A stretch of 64,000 bases of DNA from Polaribacter sargassicola (GTDB lineage: Bacteria; Bacteroidota; Bacteroidia; Flavobacteriales; Flavobacteriaceae): positions 372,001-436,000 of the forward strand of contig NZ_JAHDAU010000002.1 in the NCBI RefSeq assembly GCF_021991835.1, written 5' to 3'. A program made the position numbers and the translations under genes. Below are positions 46,095 through 55,428 of this stretch, piece after piece. How positions within the stretch are numbered: position 1 is the first letter of the stretch; each line of letters begins with the position of its first letter. The notes beneath the pieces were generated by a model, which was not told the DNA's origin, ran no database searches, and worked only from the letters and a program-made list of their open reading frames with translations.

Positions 46095-47384
46095 TTAATT
46101 AAAAGCTGTTTTTATGTCATTAATTGATACTCCAAAAAGTTCTTTTACCAAAGGATTTAATGTTGTTTCATCACCTTCTATATGATAAGTAGTTTGAATA
46201 TGTGTACCGCTTTCACCAGGTTTTAATGCCAGTGCAGGAGAAGAGGTTTCTAACTCATAAAAAGGCCCTAAAGGTTTAGCTCCAGGTTCTGGTGCACCAT
46301 CGTTATAAGCATTAATAACATCTCCACTAAAAGGTTCTTCTTGAATTTCCCACATCGAGTTTACGTAATCTGTAACATTTTTAGGCTTGTTGTATTTTAC
46401 AATAGTTAAAATTCCGTTTGCTGAATCGTAAGAACCTGCGATATCTTTTGCTCTCATTGGAGTTAAACCTATTTTACTGCGGTATTCTCCATCGCCTTTA
46501 AAAAAAATGACATTTTCTTTTACCACCAATCTATCTGCGGGAACTTTTCCAAAATAGGTGTCGTTTACTACCTTTCCTAACGCAGCATCATCTCCTTGAA
46601 CATAAGGAATTACAATAGTGGTATTTGGCGAGTGATTAAACATGCCTAATAACCAAATAGACAATAAACCGCTGTCTTTTTTCCAATCTTTTGTGCCGAT
46701 ATTAGTAAGTGTATTTTTCGTTTGATACGCTACAGTTTTTAATTGATTAGATAATTCTGAAAGATTTAATTGCTTTTGAATATCATCTTTAGAAAGGATA
46801 GAAACTTCTCTTTCTATTTCCATATCGAATTGGAACCCTGAATAATTTTTTAAAGCTGCTTTTTTGGTAAACGTAGCCGAAGTTGCCGATACAGTTTTCA
46901 CCTCAAAAGGCTCTAAATCTATCAATTTAGGCGTGTACCAATCATCCAAGGTAAACTCAGCACCTTTTTCAAAAAAGATAGAGTATTGACCGCCTTCTGG
47001 CCCTAACCAAAAACGTTCTTCTCCTCCGTAAACGTTGATGTGTTCTTGAATCTCTTCGGACTCAAACAACTCACGATTAATCCAACCATAACTTCTACCA
47101 GATTTTCCATCGGCAGAACTCGTCATAACGCGACCTTGCAATGCAGCCGAAACTGCTACTTTAGATTGATTGCTAGCATCGCTAAGTTCAATCAATTCGA
47201 TGTAATTTTTCATAAAACTCACATCATCATTATAAGAACCCGTAACCTGCTGCTCTACAAGAAGGTCAACCGCCTTATCTTGATTTGCTTTTGATTTCTT
47301 TTTTTGGTTACATGAAAACAGTATTCCTGCCAACAGTATTAAAAACCCAATTTTTCGAGCGGATAGTATTTTTGTTTTTTTCAT
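46095..47384 (-). CDS. DUF6786-like lipoprotein
   Basis: About 429 residues from ATG 47384 (MKKTKIL), which begins a lipoprotein signal ending LFSC (about 25); the frame extends to 47393. The body is beta-rich with segments VAVSAALQGRVMTSSADG, GGEERFWLGPEGGQYSIFF and TNIGTKDWKKDSGLLSIWLLGM. They resemble the galactose-mutarotase-like DUF6786 family often present in PULs. No catalytic residues are assigned. It might bind or process sugars at the membrane; this is inference from neighbours. It lies 2 nt upstream of GH29. Confidence 0.65.
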   Translation of the reverse strand: MKKTKILSARKIGFLILLAGILFSCNQKKKSKANQDKAVDLLVEQQVTGSYNDDVSFMKNYIELIELSDASNQSKVAVSAALQGRVMTSSADGKSGRSYGWINRELFESEEIQEHINVYGGEERFWLGPEGGQYSIFFEKGAEFTLDDWYTPKLIDLEPFEVKTVSATSATFTKKAALKNYSGFQFDMEIEREVSILSKDDIQKQLNLSELSNQLKTVAYQTKNTLTNIGTKDWKKDSGLLSIWLLGMFNHSPNTTIVIPYVQGDDAALGKVVNDTYFGKVPADRLVVKENVIFFKGDGEYRSKIGLTPMRAKDIAGSYDSANGILTIVKYNKPKNVTDYVNSMWEIQEEPFSGDVINAYNDGAPEPGAKPLGPFYELETSSPALALKPGESGTHIQTTYHIEGDETTLNPLVKELFGVSINDIKTAFN

Positions 47385-47446
47385 CAATAACATTATTTGT
47401 TTAATATCTTATTATTTTGGTTTAGTTGTTTTTAAATTAATGTCAG

Positions 47447-48430
47447 TTAGTTGCCCCAATTTAAATCATAACGATGTAAAAACGGCAAAGAAGTATCGGT
47501 ACTTTCAATTTCAACACCCCAATTAATAGGTGCTACATCTCCAGCATCTAAAAAATTATTGGATCTATAAGCACCTCCTGCATCTGGCCCATTTTCAACA
47601 TGATGCGTTTTTTTAAAATGAAAACCATCATCGGAATACAATACCGCCCGTATCAATTCATCGGGACCTGTTTTACCTATTATAGCTGCTACTCCCTTTC
47701 CTTTTGGCCACGCTAAAACAGCATGTCCTCCATTTATCACAGGATTCCCTTTATATTTTACATAAGGGCCTTCGGGTTTATTTGCAATGGCTACTCCCAT
47801 TTTTGTGTAATGCGGACTTTCCCCTAATTTTCTTCCTTTATAGTACAACCAATATTGATTATTTCTCGCAATCAAACAAGCATCATCAATCAAATGACTA
47901 TCAAAATCTTGTGAATGATTACTATTTGTTAAAATTGGATTTGTGGACAATCGTTCCCAAGGTCCATCAGGAGAATTAGAAACAGCTATTCCAATTTTGG
48001 AATCTGGATTAAATCCTTTTCCGTAATTTTTTGATGTTCCTGTATAAAAAAGCCAATACTTTCCTTCTGCAACCATAATATTGGGCGTAAAAACACTACC
48101 CGCTTCCCAAGAACCTGGTTTTCCTTTTGCTAAAGCCATCCCTTTCTCGGTCCAATGATGTCCGTCGGGAGAAGTTGCATACCAAACCGTAGCATCATAC
48201 CCTGTTTTTATTGGTCCTTTGGAATACCAAACGTAATACAAATCATTCACTTTAATTACATCACTTGGGTCTCTACGCATTACACCTTCTTCTTCTCCAA
48301 TGCCTGTAACTGCAGAATAAGTTACCGTAACATTTTCTATTTTTTGAGCTTCGATTTTAAAAGTCACCAATAAGAAAATTGAAAATATAAATCTTAAAAT
48401 GCCACTAAACGTTTTTACCTTTTGCATCAT
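47447..48430 (-). CDS. GH117-like glycosidase
   Basis: A 327-residue secreted protein (signal ending FKIEAQ). It shows the GH117-type five-bladed propeller signature: RRDPSDVIKVNDLYYVWYS, YDATVWYATSPDGHHWTEKG, GSVFTPNIMVAEGKYWLFYTG and DDACLIARNNQYWLYYKGR. GH117 enzymes remove alpha-1,3-linked 3,6-anhydro-L-galactose from agar or porphyran oligosaccharides, but other activities may exist in the family. A second member is partly present at 63473. This is one reason to consider a galactan substrate. Confidence 0.8.
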   Translation of the reverse strand: MMQKVKTFSGILRFIFSIFLLVTFKIEAQKIENVTVTYSAVTGIGEEEGVMRRDPSDVIKVNDLYYVWYSKGPIKTGYDATVWYATSPDGHHWTEKGMALAKGKPGSWEAGSVFTPNIMVAEGKYWLFYTGTSKNYGKGFNPDSKIGIAVSNSPDGPWERLSTNPILTNSNHSQDFDSHLIDDACLIARNNQYWLYYKGRKLGESPHYTKMGVAIANKPEGPYVKYKGNPVINGGHAVLAWPKGKGVAAIIGKTGPDELIRAVLYSDDGFHFKKTHHVENGPDAGGAYRSNNFLDAGDVAPINWGVEIESTDTSLPFLHRYDLNWGN

Positions 48431-48437
48431 AGCATTC

Positions 48438-50819
48438 CTATATTTTTAGTTTGATTTGCTTTACCTGCTGATTGCGAACTACTTTTAAATTTACTTTTCC
48501 TTTTAGCTTTTTAGTTACTTGATTAAATTGAGTTACGTTAGTCGTTTTTACTCCGTTTACAGCTTGAATTAAATCGCCTTCTAAAAGACCTCCTTTTACC
48601 AAAGGACTTGTATTTAATATAGCTGAAAGCACAACGCCTCCTTCTTCTTTACTCACTCCAAAAACTGAAAATTCTTCACCCGATAAATTGCTAAAGGTAG
48701 CGCCTTGCCATGTTATGCTTTTATCAACTTCACTTTCATTCTTCTCTTTAGATGATATTAAAGTTGGCATTTCTGGAGTACGCGCAATGGCTTTTAAAGA
48801 TGGCTTTTTTACACCAAATTGATCCATAGGAAAATTTTTGAAGCCTATTTTTAAAGCTGGCGAATTTTCTTTTACTCTAAAATCACCTTTATCTGGATTA
48901 ATAAACATAGGATCTCCAAACGTTGAATTTTGATCCCAACCTAAAGTATTGGAAATTTTCATCACTTGAGCTTTATCAGCTACGTAAAAATTACGATCTA
49001 CACTGGTTTCATTTACATATGGCTCTTTCATGCGTGCAGGTTTGTGGGCAGACATAAAGATATTGCTATACACTTGATCTTTGCTCCCATTATACCAAAC
49101 ATGAGGATGAAAACCATTATTTACGGTAATATTGTTCCACGCATGGCGACGGAAGCCTTCGCGTAATTTTAAACCATGATTCAGCATGACATTATTATAA
49201 ATATCATAATTGCTAGATCCATCATCTAAATCAATATCCCATCCATGGTCACAACGCCATCTGCTATTTCGGATAGTGGTGGTTTCTACAGCATCTAAAT
49301 AAGGTAAATTAGGTTCTTTATCTATAAATTTTTGTGAAAGCTGACGGTCTTTATGCCAAAAACGATCCCGTCCCCAAGAATTGAACGATCCATGATCGTG
49401 GGTTTCTAAAACAGTATCAAAAACATCACACCCTTCTATTAAATGACCTCCCCAAGTTCCTTCACTAATATTAATACCTGCACGGGCACAATCGTAAATA
49501 GAAACATCGCGTACGGTAATAAATTGCGCCATAGAAATTTGTACGCCTGCTGGCTGACGTTCTGTACGACCAATACCATGAATTAAACAATCTTCTACCA
49601 CAGCTTTTGCAGGATAATTGTTTGTTTTAGGTCCTGGAGTACGATCTATTTTTGACAAGTCGTTGGTTTCGTGATATTCAAACAATGGATCTCTAACCGC
49701 ATTTGGGTCTCCAACAAAACAAACACCACTTGCTCCGGTATCATGAATATGACATCCTTTGATTAAAGTATTACGATTGTAATTGTTTACAAAAATGGCA
49801 TTCCCTCCTACTTGATCGAACTCTGTGTCTAAAATTTTAATCGCTTCTGTGCCTGTTAAAAAGAAAGCGCCTCCGCGATAAATTGCCCAATCGGAACGTA
49901 ATAAAGGTTCTTTGGAATCCATAAAAGTTCTAGCCGCATGGCGAACTACAAAACCTTGTAAGGTGATGTTCTTTACAGGATTTTTTTCAGTGCCTTTAAA
50001 TTCAATCAAATGTCTTAAGCGCACCACCTCAACTTTTGCTTTGTTTAAATCTAAACCAGATTTAGGTTTGTAATAAAGGGTATTATTTTTAGCATTATGG
50101 TACCATTCTTCTTCGGCATCTAATTCTTCAAAAATATTTTCTACCATGCGGTATTCTTTATGCATCCCCATTTGACGGTTGTTTTGCCAACCACCTTCAT
50201 ATTTTAATTCGCCTCCTTCTTTTCCAGTGATGCGATAATGATACCCTCCCCATCTGGCACGATGCATGGCATGAATATAACCACCTTCAGGGTTTTCCCA
50301 TTGCGCAACACGTTCGCTTGAAAATGCATCTGCTGCATAGCCTTGGTAAGGTTCTGCTTTTTTAGCGGCATCGTAATTAGGGTAACGCGCCATTCTTTGA
50401 TTTTCGCCATTAATAAACACCTGATCTATTTTTAAATCTTTAGGCGTTTTTGCCATAAAAATTCCATCACTATAAAACTCCCATTTCAAATCCAACGCAG
50501 CTCCACCACTTAAAATAGCGCCTCCTTCATTTTGAGCACGGTAAACGATAGGATGTTTTTCTGAACCAGAATCTTCAGCAGAGAACACAATGGTTTCAGG
50601 AAGATAATACAAACCATCTGTAAAATTGATTGTGATGGTTTGCTTACCTGCATAATTTTTTGCCTTTTTTTGAGCTGCGCTAAAAGTTGCCAAAGGATGT
50701 TCTTTATCTCCAATATTACTATCCGAACCCTTGGGGCTCACGTAAATATCTTGAGCTTGAAGGCTGCTTATACATGCAATTAATAAAAATCTATAAATAC
50801 TTTTTAAATATGTACTCAT
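48438..50819 (-). CDS. GH141-like beta-helix glycosidase with a C-terminal PDZ domain
   Basis: A 793-residue secreted protein (signal ending SLQAQ). It starts with IYVSPKGSDSN, then has QVFINGENQRMARYPNYD, typical of GH141 and related right-handed beta-helix enzymes, with many helical-rung repeats (for example VVEDCLIHGIG, ITVRDVSIYDCARAGI). GH141 contains alpha-L-fucosidases and xylanases. The last ~90 residues form a PDZ domain (VVLSAILNTSPLVKGGLLEGDLI, AVNGV), unusual for a glycosidase. PDZ could aid binding to another protein's C terminus or a substrate. Confidence 0.72.
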   Translation of the reverse strand: MSTYLKSIYRFLLIACISSLQAQDIYVSPKGSDSNIGDKEHPLATFSAAQKKAKNYAGKQTITINFTDGLYYLPETIVFSAEDSGSEKHPIVYRAQNEGGAILSGGAALDLKWEFYSDGIFMAKTPKDLKIDQVFINGENQRMARYPNYDAAKKAEPYQGYAADAFSSERVAQWENPEGGYIHAMHRARWGGYHYRITGKEGGELKYEGGWQNNRQMGMHKEYRMVENIFEELDAEEEWYHNAKNNTLYYKPKSGLDLNKAKVEVVRLRHLIEFKGTEKNPVKNITLQGFVVRHAARTFMDSKEPLLRSDWAIYRGGAFFLTGTEAIKILDTEFDQVGGNAIFVNNYNRNTLIKGCHIHDTGASGVCFVGDPNAVRDPLFEYHETNDLSKIDRTPGPKTNNYPAKAVVEDCLIHGIGRTERQPAGVQISMAQFITVRDVSIYDCARAGINISEGTWGGHLIEGCDVFDTVLETHDHGSFNSWGRDRFWHKDRQLSQKFIDKEPNLPYLDAVETTTIRNSRWRCDHGWDIDLDDGSSNYDIYNNVMLNHGLKLREGFRRHAWNNITVNNGFHPHVWYNGSKDQVYSNIFMSAHKPARMKEPYVNETSVDRNFYVADKAQVMKISNTLGWDQNSTFGDPMFINPDKGDFRVKENSPALKIGFKNFPMDQFGVKKPSLKAIARTPEMPTLISSKEKNESEVDKSITWQGATFSNLSGEEFSVFGVSKEEGGVVLSAILNTSPLVKGGLLEGDLIQAVNGVKTTNVTQFNQVTKKLKGKVNLKVVRNQQVKQIKLKI

Positions 50820-50848
50820 TTTTAATTGATGTTTATACTATTTATTCA

Positions 50849-52429
50849 CTATTCTTTAGGTCTATACGTATCTAAAATGCTTTCCATTTCTTTCACTACT
50901 TCAGGAAATTGATTGTACACATTGATGGTTTGATATTTATCTTTTTCTAAATTGTACAACTGAGCAACTTGAGCAGTTTCTTTCAGCTTGCCGTTTTCCA
51001 TTTCGCTATTTTTTCCTCCTACAAAATTTACTGCTGGTGCTCCACCCCATGCGTGATGATTTGGTTTGGATCCATGAAATCCACCACTCCCTTTAGCAGG
51101 AATGTACATCCACTTTCCTTTACGAAGCGATAAATGTGTAGACTTATGCGGTGCAAGAAGTAACTCGTTTCGAATAGGTTCACTAGGGTTATCGATAAAT
51201 GCAGGTAATACATTTATACTATCTGAATTCTCTAAACTGTTCGGATTTTGCCCTGTAACAGCCATAAACGTAGCCAACATATCTACATTACAAATTAATT
51301 GGTCAGAAACGGTTCCTGGTGCAATTTTACCTGGCCATTTGGCTATAAATGGAATTCTGTGTCCGCCTTCCCAAACACCAAATTTAAAACCTAATAAATC
51401 TCCATTAATTTTATGTCCTGCTTTTACAGCGTTTCGACCTCCTAAATTTAACATGGCGCCGTTATCGCTCGTTAAGATGATTAAAGTATTGTCTGCAACA
51501 CCTTGTTTTTCTAAGGTAGAAGTTACTTGACCTACCATCCAATCTAGTTCCTGAATAAAATCTCCATAAAGCTCAGCATCACTCTTTCCTTGAAAATTAG
51601 TCCCCGGTGTAAAAGGATGGTGAATGTGTGTAGTAGCAAAATATAAAAAGAAGGGATTTTGTTTATTGCCTGTTGTTTTTTCCGTAATCCAATCAACAGC
51701 TTTACCAGCCAACACTTCGCCTACGGTATAATCATTGTACAATTTATGAGCTTCAACAGCACCATTAAACATATTTTGTGTTCTTTGAGATGCTTCTGGC
51801 GGAATTGGTGTTATTGGAGTAACTTCTTTGTCTTTTCCTCTACCTACAAAAACCAACGGATCTTTTGGATCACTTCCAACCACATTAGTATTTTCAACAT
51901 ACACATAAGGTGGCGCACTATTTACTAATGGCACTCCATAATAATAATCGAAACCTAAATCATTTGGCCCTGGACTTAAAGGTTCTTGCCAATCATTTTT
52001 TCCTTTTTTAAATCCTAAATGCCATTTTCCTAAAGCTGCCGTAGCATAACCACTATTTTTAAATACATCTGCAATGGTAATTTGTTCTGTGTCGATTAAC
52101 AATTCCGATGGTACTGCAGCGGGTCCCCAAATGCCTTTTCCATTATTACCACGAACAGGATATTGCCCTGTTAATAAAGCATAACGAGACGGTGTACACA
52201 CTGCAGAAGCCGAGTGTGCATCGGTAAACATTTTTCCTTCGTTGGCCAGTTTATCAATATTAGGTGTTTTTACTTTGGTAGCGCCATAGCAACCTAAATC
52301 GCCATAACCTAAATCGTCTACCAAAATATAAACGACGTTTGGTTTTTCTTGAGCTTGAATGTTTATAATGCTACTTATAAAAAATAAACAAACACTTATT
52401 GTTAGTGATATTCCTAATTTTATTTTCAT
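50849..52429 (-). CDS. S1-family sulfatase 7
   Basis: About 526 residues from ATG 52429 (MKIKLG), which begins a cleavable signal (ending NIQAQ); the frame runs further to 52477. Motifs: YILVDDLGYGDLG, formylglycine Cys78 in CTPSR, KWHLGFKKG and LTSDNGAMLN. It resembles sulfatase 1 in the GPND-LGFD and DPLV region. It is followed closely by the GH141-like gene and preceded by sulfatase 8 at 10 nt. Confidence 0.92.
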   Translation of the reverse strand: MKIKLGISLTISVCLFFISSIINIQAQEKPNVVYILVDDLGYGDLGCYGATKVKTPNIDKLANEGKMFTDAHSASAVCTPSRYALLTGQYPVRGNNGKGIWGPAAVPSELLIDTEQITIADVFKNSGYATAALGKWHLGFKKGKNDWQEPLSPGPNDLGFDYYYGVPLVNSAPPYVYVENTNVVGSDPKDPLVFVGRGKDKEVTPITPIPPEASQRTQNMFNGAVEAHKLYNDYTVGEVLAGKAVDWITEKTTGNKQNPFFLYFATTHIHHPFTPGTNFQGKSDAELYGDFIQELDWMVGQVTSTLEKQGVADNTLIILTSDNGAMLNLGGRNAVKAGHKINGDLLGFKFGVWEGGHRIPFIAKWPGKIAPGTVSDQLICNVDMLATFMAVTGQNPNSLENSDSINVLPAFIDNPSEPIRNELLLAPHKSTHLSLRKGKWMYIPAKGSGGFHGSKPNHHAWGGAPAVNFVGGKNSEMENGKLKETAQVAQLYNLEKDKYQTINVYNQFPEVVKEMESILDTYRPKE

Positions 52430-52439
52430 GGTTTTCGAT

Positions 52440-53867
52440 TTAAATTTTTTCTTGTATATTTTCAAACGGTGGCACACGTTGGTCTGTTCCTATTACATCG
52501 ATATCACCTAGTTCTTTTCTTATTCTTTCTGCTTCTTTTAGCAATTCTTCTACAATCTCAGGATATTTTTTAGAAATATCTGTTAGTTCTCCCATGTCGT
52601 GATCCAAATCGAATAATAACGGGCGACCTAAAGCAATCAATCCTCTACACCCAATATTTTTTAAGTTACTTCCGTTAAATGGTTTTTCGTTTTTGTTTTT
52701 AGACCAAAATGGTTGATCGTCTGAGGTTCTTGGTAAATGCAATTTCCACTTCCCTTTTCTAATGGCTTGTAAATTAATTCCATTATAATAATACACATAT
52801 TTGTGTGGAGACTCGCCTTTTCCTGCTTTTAAAACTGAAGTAATATTTTTCCCATCAATAACTCTATCTTTTGGAAGTTTTGCTCCTGCCAAAGAAGCCA
52901 ATGTTGGCAATAAATCCATAGATGATAAAAACGTATCGTTTACTCCTGTTGCAAATTTTCCTTTCCATTTAATAATGGCCGGAATGCGGAAACCACCTTC
53001 CATAGTCGTATATTTTCCTCCGTTTAAAGCTCCTGCAGAACCTCCAAAATGACAAATTGCTGGACCGTTATCTGACAAGAAAATAACAATGGTATTTTCA
53101 TCTAATTTTTTATCAGCAAGTGCTTGTGTTAATCTACCAACATGATAATCTAACTCCTGAACATAATCGCCGTATAAACTTCCTTTTGAAGTTCCAATAA
53201 ATTCCTTGCTAGGTTTGATAGGTGAATGCACCGAATGATAAGCTAAATACAGAAAAAATGAATTTTCTTTATTTTCTTCCATATATTCGATGGCTTTATT
53301 GGTATAATCTCCTATTAAAGTTTCAAAAGCTACGTTTTCTTTTACTACTTTATTGTCACTATAAACATCATCTAAATCTGGATGACTGGTATGCCAATTG
53401 GATTGTAATCCATAAAAATGCTGAAAACCATGATCTATAGGTTGATGTCCTTTATTAAATCCTAAATGCCATTTCCCAATAGCCAATGTTGCATACTTTT
53501 CTTTTAAAAGCAGATCGGCAATGGTTATTTCGTCAGGATGTAAACCATAATCTTTGTGTTTCTCTATTTTTCCTTGAGCCACAGGAAATCCGTTTCGCAT
53601 TGGGTAACGACCTGTAAGCAATGCTGCTCGTGATGGGCTACAAACTGATGATGCTACCTGAAAATCGGTAAACCGCAATCCTTCTTTAGCTAACTGATCA
53701 ATATTAGGAGTGTTTACATCTTGTGCTCCATAACAACTTAAATCTCCATATCCTAAATCATCAGCAAACAAAATGATGATGTTTGGTTTTTCTTGTGCTA
53801 TTATTGGGTTAAAATTCATCAAACCCGAAAACAAACAAATTGCTATTATTTTTAAATTCTTAACCAT
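52440..53867 (-). CDS. S1-family sulfatase 8
   Basis: About 475 residues from ATG 53867 (MVKNLK), whose signal ends PIIAQ; the upstream in-frame extension to 53936 would overlap the esterase gene and lacks a signal. Motifs: ILFADDLGYGDLS, formylglycine Cys76 in CSPSR, KWHLGFNKGHQPIDHGFQHFYG and LSDNGPAICHFGG. It is compact compared with sulfatase 4. It lies between a SASA-type esterase and sulfatase 7 in the operon. Confidence 0.92.
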   Translation of the reverse strand: MVKNLKIIAICLFSGLMNFNPIIAQEKPNIIILFADDLGYGDLSCYGAQDVNTPNIDQLAKEGLRFTDFQVASSVCSPSRAALLTGRYPMRNGFPVAQGKIEKHKDYGLHPDEITIADLLLKEKYATLAIGKWHLGFNKGHQPIDHGFQHFYGLQSNWHTSHPDLDDVYSDNKVVKENVAFETLIGDYTNKAIEYMEENKENSFFLYLAYHSVHSPIKPSKEFIGTSKGSLYGDYVQELDYHVGRLTQALADKKLDENTIVIFLSDNGPAICHFGGSAGALNGGKYTTMEGGFRIPAIIKWKGKFATGVNDTFLSSMDLLPTLASLAGAKLPKDRVIDGKNITSVLKAGKGESPHKYVYYYNGINLQAIRKGKWKLHLPRTSDDQPFWSKNKNEKPFNGSNLKNIGCRGLIALGRPLLFDLDHDMGELTDISKKYPEIVEELLKEAERIRKELGDIDVIGTDQRVPPFENIQEKI

Positions 53868-53889
53868 CTCTTTTGTTTTATTTAATAAG

Positions 53890-55425
53890 TTATTTGTTCC
53901 AATTATCTGTTCTAAACGGATACGCTGGCAATTCACTATTATTTACCAAATTCACTGTTGGTTTTCCTGCAAAAGCATAACGTACATATTTAGGATTTTT
54001 AACCTCCAAAGAACTTAACACTACTGTTTCATCTTGAATTTTTGCTTTGGCTTTTACCCATTTTTGAGTACCATTAGCAATCCAAAATCCAGAGGGTGCT
54101 TTTCCATTAATAGTTTTTAAACCTTGGGCATGGTTAAAATGCACGACCAATTCACCGTTTTTTACCTCTACTTTTTTTAACGTTGGCCCTACGGCTTCTC
54201 CTTTTAACTTCAATGTTTTTTTGGCTGCTAACAAAGCGGTCCTTTGTCCAATGGGTAATTTGTCTGTAGGATGAATGTTTTTAACATCTCCCAAATCAAT
54301 AGTATTTACTACAGATACATTAGGAAGTTCCATAGCAGATAATTGAGACTCGCGCATCCATGCCCAAGATTCTTCTGTAGGGTTTTCAATATCTATGTTC
54401 TGTTTTTTTTGAGTTCCTTTTCCATAACCTGGCAACATCACAATCATAAAATGCATATCATCATCATTCCAACGTTTACGATACGTTTGGATCCATTTTT
54501 TTAAAACCTCATCATAATCTTTCATTCCACTTACTCTGTGAAACCAATTCTTCTCATCAACTTCTGGCAAACCTGCTATGTAACGTGTATTTCTTTCTCC
54601 TTGATACCAAACCAAACCTCTGCATGCAAAAGGAATTAACGGATGCATCATAGCATTGTAAATAATGTTAGAATTACGTCTTAAAAAAATATTTTCTTGA
54701 TTTGTCCAATTAGGTTTGTTGATGAGTTGTTGAATTCTAGCAATTCTTTCCTTATCAACATCAAACTCTTTCATGATAGTATTAAAAATAGGCAGCTCTT
54801 TGGTCATAGCTCTAGGCATCCAAGCTTCTATAGATGAACTTCCCCAAGAGGCTTGAATAATCCCCACAGGAACATCTCCTAAATTATTTAAAAAATAAGC
54901 AAAAGAAAAAGCCACTGCACTTTTAGGGTGTGTTATTTTCCAAGCTCCAGGAACATTTTTTTGTTCTTTAAGTGCTACTTTATTTTCTACATAAAAACTA
55001 CGAATATTGCTAGCTAAAGGAACCAATCCTCTAACTTCTGCAGAAGAATTATAACTCATTACCATGTTAGATTGTCCGGCACAAATCCATACTTCTCCTA
55101 CTAAAACATCTTTAATAACTAGTTTTTCATTTCCTTCAATAAGCATCTCTTTTCCTTTAAAGGACGTTTCTAAGGGATCTAAATAAAGTATCCAATCTCC
55201 ATTAGCATCTGATTTTGTGCTTTTTGATTGCCCATTAAATGTAACTGTAATTTTTTCTTTAGGAGTACTGGTTCCCCAAACAGGCACCTTTTTTTCTCTT
55301 TGCAATACCATGTGATCTCCAAAAACACTAGCTACTTTTAAAAATTGAGCATTTGTTTTAAGACTGATGATACTGAAAATTACAACCGTTATTATTCTAG
55401 CTATATTCGAATTTATATTCATCAT
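53890..55425 (-). CDS. Sialate-O-acetylesterase-like SGNH esterase (SASA family)
   Basis: A 511-residue secreted protein (signal ending LKTNAQ). The SASA-type pattern is clear: SVFGDHMVLQREKKVPVWG, CAGQSNMVMSYNSSAEV with Ser119 as nucleophile, VGIIQASWGSSSIEAWMP and LVWYQGERNT. In PULs, such enzymes remove O-acetyl groups from plant or algal glycans; sialic acid need not be involved. It lies between sulfatases 8 and 9. Confidence 0.85.
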   Translation of the reverse strand: MMNINSNIARIITVVIFSIISLKTNAQFLKVASVFGDHMVLQREKKVPVWGTSTPKEKITVTFNGQSKSTKSDANGDWILYLDPLETSFKGKEMLIEGNEKLVIKDVLVGEVWICAGQSNMVMSYNSSAEVRGLVPLASNIRSFYVENKVALKEQKNVPGAWKITHPKSAVAFSFAYFLNNLGDVPVGIIQASWGSSSIEAWMPRAMTKELPIFNTIMKEFDVDKERIARIQQLINKPNWTNQENIFLRRNSNIIYNAMMHPLIPFACRGLVWYQGERNTRYIAGLPEVDEKNWFHRVSGMKDYDEVLKKWIQTYRKRWNDDDMHFMIVMLPGYGKGTQKKQNIDIENPTEESWAWMRESQLSAMELPNVSVVNTIDLGDVKNIHPTDKLPIGQRTALLAAKKTLKLKGEAVGPTLKKVEVKNGELVVHFNHAQGLKTINGKAPSGFWIANGTQKWVKAKAKIQDETVVLSSLEVKNPKYVRYAFAGKPTVNLVNNSELPAYPFRTDNWNK

Positions 55426-55428
55426 TAA

